Source: Stropharia rugosoannulata
Taxonomy: Eukaryota; Basidiomycota; Agaricomycetes; Agaricales; Strophariaceae
Reading direction: 5' to 3'
NCBI GenBank assembly: GCA_028532985.1
Contig: JANCIK010000001.1
Coordinates: 4,278,001-4,342,000 of the forward strand
DNA length: 64,000 bases
The translations under genes were made by a program, and so were the position numbers. Shown in pieces: positions 48,174 through 59,964 of this stretch. The notes beneath the pieces were generated by a model, which worked only from the letters and a program-made list of their open reading frames with translations, was not told the origin of the DNA and searched no databases. Within the stretch, counting starts at the first letter, position 1. Each line of letters opens with the position of its first letter.

Positions 48174-50547
48174 TTCGAAGCTTTGTGTAGGTTTATGTCG
48201 TCGAATGCAAGCCTTAGGATGGAAGTCTGCGGCAAATCATGCGGGCGTTTAAATGGAAAGCTGTCGGCATAACAGCGCTACCCCGTTAATAATGTCCCCG
48301 ATGATCAATTTTCTCCATGACGGATAGAAAGGATCCAGTTTCTCAAACGCATCCTTCTGCTTCGCGTCTCGCTTGCCTCCCCGTCGCTTCCCGTGAACAA
48401 TTGATCCCCTGTGTCGAGGTCAGCACGATTACATTATACAATATGCAGCGGAGCCGCGCACCTCGTTCGCAACTGAGCCAAGTACGCCTCACTGAGAACA
48501 TGCGCACAATCCCAAGTTTCAAGTATCCTGTCCATAGTAGGCCTGCATTTTGGAATCAAGATGTTTCTTGTCCGGTCGCGGACTCAGCTGCTGGCCGGGG
48601 GTAAGTCGTTATTGGTGACATTGAACGACATCTGGTATCTGTCCATAATTAATACAGATGTCGAGGAGGTTGAGAGTCTGGGACACATAGCAACCGTGTG
48701 TCAGTAGACTGCACTTTAGGAAAGATGGACGTCGGACGTGGATAGGAATCTTCGTCATTAATGTATGCAGCAAAGAATGTGGGAATAATAGTAATACGGG
48801 CCGGTCGATACCGCAGAGAGAAACGTTCATTCAAATTTCAAAGCCCATGCACATGCATTGTACCTCTATCCTCTAGCTTTATGTCAAACAGTATCTGGTT
48901 GAAATAAAGCTTCCTGAAGCGGTATCTTTAAAATTCAAAAATGATGATGTGTTATGAATAATGGCTGCTTCAACTTAAGTTGGTACAGTAAACTTCATGA
49001 GACCTCATGTGAATCTACAGCCGCACCGCCACCATCCACTTGATTCAAGATTCAATTGATCGGTGTACGCTTCTGGCGCTGCTACGCTATGCATATGCAA
49101 ATAAAACATTAAATTAGCGACAGTGAACCATTGTCAAAGAGGCGACTGCATCTTACGTAGCCTTGATGTGTGAAATTACCCTTTGGAGAAGGAAACGTTT
49201 ATTCCTGGCTTTCTGGTGGGGATCTTCCTGACAATGCTTACAAGAATATCCTAAAGTGGATTCATTACTATTCTCTGAGTATCAGCCATGCGAACTGAGC
49301 AGAGAGACTCGATAGTATGTTGTGTCATTTAAATGATCAAATTGAGAGAAACGTATATAAATGATCCTCAACGGCGCTTCGATAGTATCACCGTGGGTCC
49401 ATACCCACATGGTGTAGGGTCAGTGGTAATAGGAGCACATTCATCGGTCTCTTTCCCACCTCATATATGGCCCTGCTCTAGCCCAAGCTCATAAACCTAA
49501 ATTTTCTACTGACGCAGGCTAGAAGAAGCCCCATTTTTACTTTAAATTAATGCCTTACCCACTGAGGATTAATTACATACTCCAAAAAAAAGTGAGCTCA
49601 GGCACAACGAAATACTCGACGTTGTTATAACAAGTATCAAGCTCCCGCGCCCATCTAAATAAATCTTCAAACTTTTCATGAAGAAGCCTCACTGTCACAG
49701 AGTCACTGGCAGGCCAAAATATAATTAGACTCGTTCTTCGCACCTTCGTTTTCTGGGGTAGGTATTCTTTCTGCCCCCCAGCTGGAAGACTGCAGCGGCA
49801 CGGCGCTCGCACTTCTGCTTGCTCACTCTCGACACTGCTCCAGGTCTTGGTTCAAAGGAAACCAATATTCCGACAATAACTGTATGGGAAACGAAATATT
49901 ATAAGCTCAAAAATGGACAGATTGATTGATGGTTACAAACCTGAGCCTCTGACATACAATACAGTCCCAGAGTACCTGCAGTCCATGTGATGTTGAAAAG
50001 ATGCTCTGTCAGACGTCTTAGTACCGTTGGCATTTTGAAGTAGAGTCTTTTAAGACGCAAATTTCAGGATATTTTCAAGGCATGTCATATAACAGGGGAA
50101 TTGAACATAAATGATGTTACCAACCAGGACTTATCCATGCTGTTCTCCGAGTCGTGCTTCTGACTGAGTACGCCAGTAGCGTTGTGGACCTTGGTCCCGC
50201 TCTACCAGTTGATATTACTCGCAATAGCAGTCCCTCGAATGGTCTTTGTTTTCTACATCGTTACATCTGGTACTATGACGATAAATGTACTTTCTCCAGA
50301 TATGAGAAACATCGATCAAGAATGTTACACGGTTAACTGAGCCTGAACTAGAGGCATCAATGAGCGACTGCTTATTACTAAAAATATATCTGACACCGAA
50401 AAAACCACACACGACACAGCGCCGATAGGACAGTCTGGGATAATAATGCAGAGTACTGCTCTAAATAAACGTGTTCCGTGAGTACTTATTACGACCAAAG
50501 GCTGCTCTCATCGATCCCTATTTCCTCTACCTACCACCCTCAGAACC
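48174..50547. other. Intergenic, 2.4 kb, no gene supported
   Basis: Long spacer between the divergent P450 and seven-TM gene. A small hairpin (CACCGTGGGT ... ACCCACATGGTG) lies at about 49390-49415. Short open frames on both strands lack motifs. Confidence 0.5.
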
Positions 50548-51857
50548 ATGTTCCACGATATCTCTGCTCCGATGGCAGGCCTCCTGGGCACATGGTGCAA
50601 TACCCTGCTCTACGGTATGCAAAGATACAAATATGTTAATACTTACCTGATTCGGCGTTCTCCATAAGGAATCGCGTGAGTCTCAGGGCGGCAATACTAT
50701 TCAGTTATAGTATGTCATGCTGACTCTAAGCGACCCGGCAGGTCCATGGTGTATGTGGCTTGTATCTACGTTCTGATCAAGCGACGAAGGGAGAGAGCGC
50801 GCAGCGCTACGTGGTCCGTTTCTCTACCTTGTGACTTCAAATTGATTCATTACAAACGCTTGGTTCTTATTCAGGATCCTCTTGTTCACCACCTCTCTTC
50901 AGTTTCTACTGTCGACGGCCTATGTTGCTGTGGGTCTTCGCTCACTCATAGAAGGCTTTATTCTGGCACTGGATACTCCTGGTGGACCCAAAGTATTTTG
51001 GTTAAATCTAACAGGGCCCATTGGGATTGCACCCAAGGCACTCTATATAACAAACGTAATCCCGTGCTCTACTGCCCAGAATTCTGTACGAAGCAGCTAA
51101 TGTTGAATTTTTTAAGTCAATCGTAGGGGATAGCGTCCTGGTTTGGCGATCCTATATCATTTGGGGCAGAAACAAATACGTATGTTTATTACCCATTGCA
51201 TTGATTTGCGGGACAGCAGGTAAGCTACCACACTTTCAAAGACTGCAACACATAACATGCAAGGAGCTTACAACTCTACCAGCGTCAGGCTACGCAGTGA
51301 TAATAAAACTCGCCACACTTTCACTAAACAACTTGAGCGGACTCAACGCCGTGTCCAACTGGCTTTTGTCATTTTTAACATTGTCCATTTCTAACCAAGT
51401 CATATCTACGCTCGCAATTGCTGGAAGAATTTGGTGGCACAGCCGATCATATCCCCCCTCCAAATCCCAGTACATTTCCACAATCGCTATCATGGTCGAG
51501 TCGGGCGCTCTCTACACTCTCACGACGTTATGCGTGCTCATTTTCTTCCTCATGAAGACACAAGTTGGGGGACTCATGTCTGACATCCTTGCACAGATAA
51601 CTGTGCGTACCAAAGCTTTGTTAATATGGGGCCACCGGAATGACTGATTTGTCTGAGCATAGACCATTGCCCCAACGCTGATAATCTTGCGCGTCGAGTT
51701 GACCAGAAACAGAGGTACCACGTTCAGAAACAACACAGAGCTCAGCTTCAGAGTGCAGCCACAAGAGAGGCTAGATACGGCTACAATTGAGCTAACGGAC
51801 GCATCAGTGTCATCGTCGTTGAAAGGCCAAAAACCATGGAGATTGATGAGTGCATGA
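50548..51857 (+). CDS. Seven-TM orphan protein of a second Agaricomycete family
   Basis: Multi-exon gene from ATG 50548 to TGA 51857. Exon 1 (50548..50614) encodes MFHDISAPMAGLLGTWCNTL and the start of TM1. A 7-nt exon (GAATCGC) appears needed to join LYG to IASMVYVACIYVLIKRR. Later exons give TSLQFLLSTAYVAVGLRSLI, a loop with DTPGGPKVFWLN, SIVGDSVLVWRSYIIWGRNK (a hallmark of this family), LLPIALICGTA, TLAIAGRIWWHSRSY, VESGALYTLTTLCVLIFFLM and ITTIAPTLIILRVELTRNRG, followed by a Ser/Thr-rich cytosolic tail. The family is large in mushrooms, has no known ligand, and is distinct from the DUF6533-like pair at 22-25.6 kb. Confidence 0.78.
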
Positions 51858-52079
51858 GAGAAGATGGCCTAGTTATGCATGCAGAACTTGATAAATACTG
51901 ACGAACCAACTTTTCCCATCAGTCCTTGGAGCACCGTTAAACAGATTAATGGGTACTGGTCGGCGTGTGCTCGGCTTGAGGGCATAATATAATTAAAAAT
52001 TAAAATGACTTTACGCTAAATAAGCTATTTCTTGTGGGATGGGAAATTTAAAGTAAGGCGCTCCGCAGTGGCCTATAGC

Positions 52080-52450
52080 ATAATGCACTGCCGGCGCCCA
52101 TCTGTATATGGCGACCAAATATGTGTTACAAAATATGCCATGTATTTCCAGACATACATTTGGCAGAGATAAAGGCTTCGGCCCTACCATAGGTGGTAAG
52201 CCCGAGGTCATTTCTGACTTATTCAAAGCAGGCCATAGATGTTGAAACAGATACAAGACGTATTTAAAAACACATTTTTGGCTGTCATATACAGGTGGGC
52301 GCCCGCAGTGATGGACGTTCAAACGTTCACTGCTGGCGCCCATCAATTTATGCTAGGTAGAAATGGGATAAAATGTATTTTATCTTTCTCAGAAATACGT
52401 ATTTCAGCTAGATTAACATAAGAAATTACCTCGGGCTTGCCTGAAATAGG
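52080..52450. repeat. Imperfect foldback (inverted-repeat) element, MITE-like
   Basis: Arm 52086..52132 is the reverse complement of 52261..52310 (shared core CATATACAGRTGGGCGCC). A second pair, 52198..52215 and 52421..52438, matches at 17 of 18 bases (AAGCCCGAGGTCATTTCT). A perfect 14-bp palindrome GAAATACGTATTTC sits at 52392. No transposase is present. Target-site duplications were not identified. Confidence 0.5.
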
Positions 52451-52460
52451 AAGCCCGATA

Positions 52461-53113
52461 CCAAAGGGATTCTTTTAAACATATTACAAAACTTTTTACA
52501 TTTTTCCCAACAAAAAACTGGCTACTGCCAGCAGTGGTAATACACAAAGGTATGGAGCACTTGATTGCTTAGTAGACAGGCGCAGCAATCTGCTCTTCTA
52601 GTCAAGTCCACAGCTCTTTCGCAAGCTTAGATTTTGGCCTGCATTGCTTGAGACCCCCACTGCATGAAGAATCAAGCGTCTGATATACGTACAGTCTCGC
52701 GACAAATTGACTCAATGTACGGCACCGGGCAGAGCCAGAGCAGCTCAGAGCACCCCGGTGTCTAAGGTGAGGGAGCTGTAGTGTATAGTTCAAAAGACGG
52801 ACGATTGGCCCCATGAATCAAGTCGCGACGAACCTATGTTTCCAGCAGAAGCCATTGCAAACGTTCAGGTTATATGCAATGCCAATGTCAACAACTGAGG
52901 AGCGCGCCCCAAGCACGTAAAACTGCTGGTACCCACGACGACTAGTGGGGAGCTTGGCCAGGCATCCCGCAACACAGATATCGTCAAGACAGAAGTCGTC
53001 GACTGCTGGGTGACTTTTTTTAAAAAGGACCCGAAAGAAAGATGCCAAGTTCATCCCACATCGGGGAGAAATGATACAACCAGACCGCCTAATAAGTTTC
53101 TCTCAGACTCTCA
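52461..53113. other. Intergenic, no gene supported
   Basis: About 650 bp between the foldback element and the carbonic anhydrase stop codon. No recognised coding feature. Confidence 0.5.
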
Positions 53114-54808
53114 CTAACAAGAGCACTTTCCCATCTCCGAGATGCTATCTGCATCCTGCACGACTGGGAAAGGGCTAAACGGCAACTCCCGCCCTGGGGG
53201 ACCTACGGATACGCGCAAGTCCGACACGCGCCCGTTCTCGACGTCGTATACCCAGCCGTGGATGTACAGCTCGGGAGAGTTGGGATCAATAGGATCTGTG
53301 CCTGTCCCCGTCCCTGTCATCACTAACGATGACGATGGTGACTCGTCGAGTGTGACAGCAGAGGCCGCAAAAAGCTATAATCACAAACAAAGAAGTATAT
53401 CGTCAATAGAACTCCGGTGGGCATAATGCGATGAAGCCTTACATCACGAACAACGGCCGAATTAGCAATCTTGAACACGTTCGACTTTACATTCTCTTCA
53501 ACGAGGGCACGGAAGGCAGCTGAGGAGCGCATAGATATGGAAAAAGATAGGGAGAGAGCAAAGACAAGCGGGGAAACATTGGATGATGTTATCAGCATAT
53601 ATTATAGAAAATTATGACTAAACGTACGATCGTGAAGGTCCGGTGGGGTAGTCTGAGGTTCACTCGCCTGTTTCTCTCGATGAGCAACGATTTCGGGCCT
53701 AGTGATCATCAAGGTCAATAAACGCTCCCCGTACACATAACATAAGTCAAACAATATTTAAAGGGGTCACCACCCAAGAACAGAAGTGCAGCAAAGCGAC
53801 AGAAAGCAAATACGCACCTATTTGAAGTCTCGTAGATTTTTCGGATAGGTGATATCCACTTTTGCACTGCACAGTCTGCATTTTGTGACAGTGAAGGTGG
53901 GGGAGGTTGCTGCATGGCAGCCGCAACACCCCCGCACCCATAGTGTCCCAGAACGACAACGTGCTTAACTTTGAGAGATTGAACCGCGAATGAAAGTACA
54001 GCATTACTGCAGGAAACATGTAAGATTTATAGTGGGAGAGTACGGCAAATGATACGAACGAGTTGGGATCCGTCTCGTCAAAACGGTTTGCGATGTTTCC
54101 AGCGGTAAATATCGTCCCGGGCTGGGCTGAGAAGATCCCTTGTTCGTTTACTCTGCCATCATCATTCACGTCAGATGGATCACTACTGGATGCTCGACAG
54201 GGAATCATACCGACTATCAGAACAATCCACGAGCATGAAGGGTGGCCCTGAAAGGAGCGTATTTTGGTGAACTTGCTTTCCAGCATTCATGCATAGAACA
54301 TACGTTGACCCTCTCGCGCCAGACTTGCAAGTAAGCCAGGGTTGTCCTTTGACATCGCCGCCATGTACTCTTCATTTCCGCGAAATAGCTCTGCGATCGT
54401 GGACCTTTCACGTACTTGGTGTGCTTTCGCTGCAGTTCCACGACGCGCAGCAGCTGGGATAGATGCTACCACCAAGCCAGGCGTCCAGGTTCCCTGAACT
54501 GATTTTGACAAGGGAGTGCTATGAATCGCTCGACAGTGACATATTCGTTGGTGGTGGTGAGATGCACATGCGTCGTTGGACCTCGTGCGCGTCATTTTGG
54601 TGACGGACCTTGTCATATGGAACGCTCGCTTGCCGACGGTGGCTGGGCTGCTCATCTGGACCGGTCTTCCAAGCGACACAGAGTTTCCAACAAGTTTGGA
54701 GCTTTGCCCGAGCATTGAGAATGGCATGCTGCGAGCGAAGGATGGTGTAGGAGGAATACGACTCGATAAAGGGACAGGGAGAAGAAGCGAATTTCGGTTT
54801 CGGACCAT
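53114..54808 (-). CDS. Beta-carbonic anhydrase, probably mitochondrial
   Basis: Multi-exon minus-strand gene. Exon 1 is 54304..54808 and exon 2 is 54211..54247; further exons run to the stop at 53114. The zinc site is complete: PPFMLVDCSDSR (Cys, Asp-Arg dyad), then VNEQGIFSAQPGTIFTAGNI, NIANRFDETDPNSNAVL, and VKHVVVLGHYGCGGVAAAM (His and Cys). AAFRALVEENVKSNVFKIAN and ELYIHGWVYDVENGRVSDLR follow. The enzyme interconverts CO2 and bicarbonate. The first about 100 residues are rich in Arg and Ser and nearly free of acidic residues (MVRNRNSLLLPVPLSSRIPP), as in a mitochondrial presequence, though longer than usual. ATG 54808 is the first in-frame ATG. Confidence 0.9.
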
Positions 54809-56466
54809 CGCACTAAATTTGCGAACATCAATCTTGGGGTGGCAAGGTCCTGCCGAACAATGCCGAGCCAATCACAGTCTTACAATATCAGGCGCCCAGA
54901 ATTCGTCCCTGAAGTGAGGTCACAGTTATGTACGCCCCTCCAACCTTGAGACCTTGAGGCCGCAAGTCCTGAATCTTTCAAAGATTAAGCTGCATTTCCG
55001 ATGTGCAAGGAAACAAAGACGTAACCAAACAAACCCTGAGCCTCAGAGTACTCAGTATCCCAACAGTATCCGAATGACATAGTCATGCGACCGCCACCCG
55101 ATATCCTATGAGATCTTTGCAATTATCAGGAAGTTCCGGTTGGAGCTTGTCCACAGAAGCTCTTTATAGGACTTGTTTTCGATTTGATGAAGTCCTAGAT
55201 AAAGCAGTACTTACCACCTCCCGAGAATCGTTGACTGGGATATTTCCGCTAGTGCGGTTCTATACTTCATTGGTATATACGTAGCAGAAGCATCTGGGTA
55301 GCGCGGAGACCTGGAAGCCTCTGAATCTGGAAGCCCTGCCTCTCCTTTGTTCCGAGAGTATATAGGTATCGGGCTGAGCTTGACAATTCCATTGACACGG
55401 TGTTAGAGATCATCGAGAGCAGTTACTGTGCCTTATACAGATTGTAGTGCAAAAGAACATCGACGCTGAAAGCCGCCTCGGTCGGCGCGGCATCGCGGCT
55501 TTAAGCTTTATCGGCAGTTGCCGGGAAGAACTTCACACATGTTTGAATGAACCATTTCCATTACCGTCCTGCAGGCTTGGCCAACCTACATCATCAAGCC
55601 CAGATGTCTGGAGCGGGTGTAGTAGTTTTACGAGGTCTCAGACAGTGCTGCAAAGCATAAAATTCGGAATAGGACATAAGACTGGCGACAAAATTTGCAT
55701 GACTCAGTGAATTGAGACCGTGGCACTACCGCTGATAACCCTTCTCCGAGGGTAATAATGTTCTTTTTCTCATGCGCTATTCCCTTCTCCGACACTCAAT
55801 TGCATAGCGCTTAGTCTGTATAGAGCTAGACTGAGCCCATGAACAAATGATGCCGGTCATATAGTATGTAGTGTATGACATTTCAAGACCATTCAGTTTA
55901 CTCTGTCAGAGTAGTCACATATGTACATACATATGTACTTAGCAGCTATGCACACCGCGGAAGGCATGGAATACGCAGCATCAGTGATTACCTGGCTTAA
56001 TACATACTTACAGGAACCGCCTACTACCTAGGCGCTTAAGCGAGTCTGTGATGCCGCCAAGGCCATCATATGTGAGAATCAGAGAATCAAGGCGATCAAC
56101 TGGTTTCCCTCAATTTGGTTTGTTATTGGTTATATAGCAACAAAGCATCTGCACTGTATAAACCCTCTTCACCCTGAGGGTTTCTGCTTATCAGCACACA
56201 GGACAACATCTTGCATGAAGTGGGTCACCGAAGTCGGAGATGAAAGGCTACGTTTTGCTTGGTTTTACTGAGTGTCACCGTTTGGAATATATAATATATA
56301 TATAGAAAAGGTGTGCCCATCAAAGTCAAGGCATACTACGAGGCTGTGACTCTCCCATCATTTGCCTATCATCGCCTTGACACAACGTTGGCATGTACTG
56401 TATATAGAACACTGACACGCTCTAAGGCTTCCGAACCCGTCTTTTCGTCTCTTGCCTCCCCTCAAT
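54809..56466. other. Intergenic, 1.7 kb, divergent promoters
   Basis: No gene supported. The stretch CATATGTACATACATATGTAC at about 55917 is nearly palindromic. An AT-dinucleotide run (ATATATAATATATATAT) lies at 56287, about 170 bp before the next ATG. Confidence 0.5.
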
Positions 56467-58680
56467 ATGCCTCACCGACGCACTCGAGCTGTCTTCGGAG
56501 GCACTTTGCCTCTTTACCTGGTCAGAGTACTCGCAACGTCCTCTCTAACACTACTCGTAATTAGCACAACATATCTGGACGCGTTCAGTATAGAAGATGG
56601 ATGGATTATTGCCGTGTTCTTTGCAGTAATATTTGTACATCACCTGGCAAGGTAAAGTACGTCTGTCGTTCTTTTTGTTTCTACTGGCTTATTCGACGAT
56701 AATAGCCTTATAGAATGGAGATTCTTTTACGGTATTATCGATGTTCTACTTCTCCTCGTTGAGATATCAGGTGTGTATTCCCCCATTCAGATGTCCGATG
56801 AAGTTTAAGGCAATGAAATTACCGCAGGATGCATAGCATTCAGCATTGTTGCAAAACCAAAATCATGGCTTCCAGAAAGCACTATAACATTCTCCGTCAT
56901 GTTATTCATCACGACAGCTTCGCTCATCTTAGTAGCGCTACTTCGCGTAATGGGGATTATCAGAAGTAAACTCAGGCATCTGTGGACACCGGTCAATGTT
57001 TTTTCGAGTGCCTCAATGGCAAAAGAAAACCTGTTTTTTCGAATATTCGGGAGATCAATGTGGAAACTTCATTTTGTGTAAGTATAGTAAACTCTGTGAT
57101 CAGCAATGTGCATGTGCTCAGCGTATTACCGCAATGCAGTGGGGAATCTCCGATAACGCGATGCATTAGAGGCGCTATAGGACTCTTTTTCTTCGTCCTT
57201 CTCGCTTGTTTCCTCATGCTCAATCTGATCTTCAAGCCAATGCAAGAAACCGCGCTATCACCCATCAAGGAGTATCAGGCATCCGCTCTTCCAATCGACT
57301 TCGCAGACGCCATAGAGCTTCCGACTTGGAATATTGCATTTGTGAGTCCATATTTGTTCATGCTGTGTACAACTTTTTAGACTGCGAATAGGTTTTGCCT
57401 CGGCTCATTGTAAACAGCACCAGAGTAATGCCCATAAGCCCAGATCTTTTCTTCGCTTCAGTAAATGTGACACCCTTATGGCCTAATCGTACGTGCTCAT
57501 GACGGTTTTCTATGTTCCGATTCTTACTCTAATGGGCATCCAGTCGAGAAAGGTGTTAATCCTCCCGGATGCAAGGGTACTTCAAGTTTGACCAAACACC
57601 GGACTCAGTATGGCCATGAAATGTTCGCGATCTATCTCTTCCAATGTGCGTCAATATATGAGACGAATGGATGGAGACTGCCGGATGTCGTAGTCTCTAT
57701 GGACTTTACAGGATTGATACCTATGCTCAACTATATGCTCGGCTCGCCGCAGCAAATGAACTTCCCTATGGTTCTGGGTTTAACCAACAACACAGACGTG
57801 CTCCTAAAAGAGGAGACCATGATTCGATCTCTGATACCCGGTGTGAATGTCGTCTCCTCTGTATCAGTCGGCGTCCGGGAGAATTTCGTACACCCAGCCC
57901 TTGCTGCCTTCGGTATTTTCCAGGTCAGTGTTTTCCTTCTCACTTAAATAAGCTACTTATTCATGTTTTACAATAGCAAACGAGTGCGTTCTACTTTCCT
58001 CGGACTGTGGATACATTTCCAGACCCGAGTCTTTCCCCGCTCATACCACGTGGAGAGAATATATCGACCTTACGTCTTTGGACCCCGTATACGTTTGGAC
58101 TTGGAAAAACTGTGCTCATACAAGACTACCGAGAGAACTCGGTTCTGGCTGGCCTCGCCTCCGTTGGTGGTCTGTGGACTTCATTGGGGGGCATATTTGC
58201 GATAATATTCGGCGCGACCATACTGCGCATTATGTATGGTAAGTACCAGTTTGTTTGCGTTCACGTAAGATGACCATGACTTACTGTTTATCAGGGTCAA
58301 AGCCTCTTGCACTAGTCGGAATAGCACACGCCTTCCAGAAGGAAAGACTCAGGAAAGAATGTCTGGCGCATTACCCAAAGATTATCAGTGAAAACGAGAA
58401 TCCAGACGACCGCGGTCTCCTCTCCCTCCTCCGAGCACATGTGATTGATCTCCACTTCCTGGATCCGGACTCCTCGGACGAAGAGGAAGATCATGAACAC
58501 GAGGATTTTGAAGATCGACCTATAGATATGGAGAGTCAACCCGGGACAGCGGTCGATGTTAAAAGACGGAGTACGGAAAGCTTGACTCAACTCCTACCTT
58601 TACCGCCTCGAAATATACCATTGTCTATGGATAATGATGGGGAGGATCATGAGCTTCTGCCAGTGCGTAAACACGAGTAG
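56467..58680 (+). CDS. Large multi-pass membrane protein of unknown function
   Basis: Eight exons, 56467..56651, 56706..56770, 56828..57077, 57122..57341, 57392..57488, 57544..57923, 57977..58238 and 58295..58680, give 614 residues. There are four N-terminal hydrophobic spans (TLPLYLVRVLATSSLTLLVI onwards), then FFFVLLACFLMLNLIFKPMQ. A long lumenal or extracellular domain follows with N-glycosylation sites and EKGVNPPGCKGTSS, then one more TM (LGGIFAIIFGATILRIMYGS). The cytosolic tail is acidic (SSDEEEDHEHEDFEDR). The segment SKPLALVGIAHAFQKERLRK after the last TM is typical of a widespread but uncharacterised Agaricomycete family. Function unknown. Introns are 44-57 bp, all GT-AG. Confidence 0.82.
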
Positions 58681-59964
58681 TGTACTAGTCTCACGTTGTA
58701 GATACCCTAGCTATTATTCATTGTAAAGTCGTGTATTCCCACTGTAATCGCATGTATTCGGTTAACATACTAGGGGCGACAGTACGATTGGACTGGAGCC
58801 GCATAGTTCGTATCAATCAATTAATTAAGGCTTGGGCACGGTTTCCGATGCCGATGGATGCTATACAGTTATCGCACGGTCCTTGAGACACTACTATTCC
58901 TTGAGACAAATGCGAATTGCACAAGTACCTGAGAATATATGACTGTAATTCTTTTTGTAATGTATACATATAGGCCACGTCTACTATTCTGTAGGATTTC
59001 ACATCCATCGAAAAAGATTTGAGCTCAGCACTGAGGATATAGTTGGCGGACGGCCAAAAACCCAATTTTGTAGAGGCTGTCTCCACTCATTTACTGTCGT
59101 TTTTTACAATCTTTTTTTTGATATAATATATAATTAACCCAAGGTACACTATTTATGCATTAAATTTTTATGATGAGGGGAGGAATATACTCAAGTGGCA
59201 ATTTGTCCCTCGAGCTTGAGACAATCCCTGATTTATCAGGTCACGTCACACTTTCCAAATCGAGCACACCATCCGAGTCTCCGCGTCTCTGACTCTGAGT
59301 CAGCAATGCCTCATTGTTGCCAATGATTGCCGAGACTCCCAATAGATAATCACCATCAGAATGTGACGCGTCTCAAGGACTGGTGTAAGCGGTGATAAGC
59401 CAAAATCTGCATCTTTTGCTGATATCTTAAACACCATTTCATTTTACAGCCCTAAATTTTGGAGAGAGATGTATTAGATATAGATACATGCGCGTGAAAA
59501 ATATTTTGAGCGATAACCAGTCGGATGTAGAAATATAACGGTCAAAACATTTCAGCGTCTCAAGGACCGTGCGATTACTGTACACGAGCACCGACAAATC
59601 TCAAGACTTGAAAAAAGTTATATGGACGTACAGGTCCATCGTTCACCCAGGATCCATTCTATTTTTGTCTGTCTAGTTGATCTCAGAACGAGATAAAGAA
59701 AGTGGGCGAAAATTATCGCATACGCCAATTCTGGCAAGCAAGTGCAACGTTCGCGTTTTAGCGCCCACATTTTCTCACAGGCCCTTTGTTACATGCACGC
59801 CTAGCTGCATTGATATGTAAACCATCTCGATCTTCACTCGCATTGTAAGTTACTGAAGAAGAATGAGCGTATTCGATAAATTGTCTGATAAGTCCATCAA
59901 TAAGGAAAGTATAAGTTAATAGATATGTATGTTGTCCGCTAATAAGTTACTTGAATAGTAATAA
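58681..59964. other. Intergenic, convergent 3' regions
   Basis: 1.3 kb without gene. A phrase GTCTCAAGGAC occurs at about 59369 and 59556. Nothing else. Confidence 0.5.

Noticed and set aside
54809..54871. Upstream extension of the carbonic anhydrase frame
   Set aside because: It begins with TTG rather than ATG; the first in-frame ATG is at 54808.
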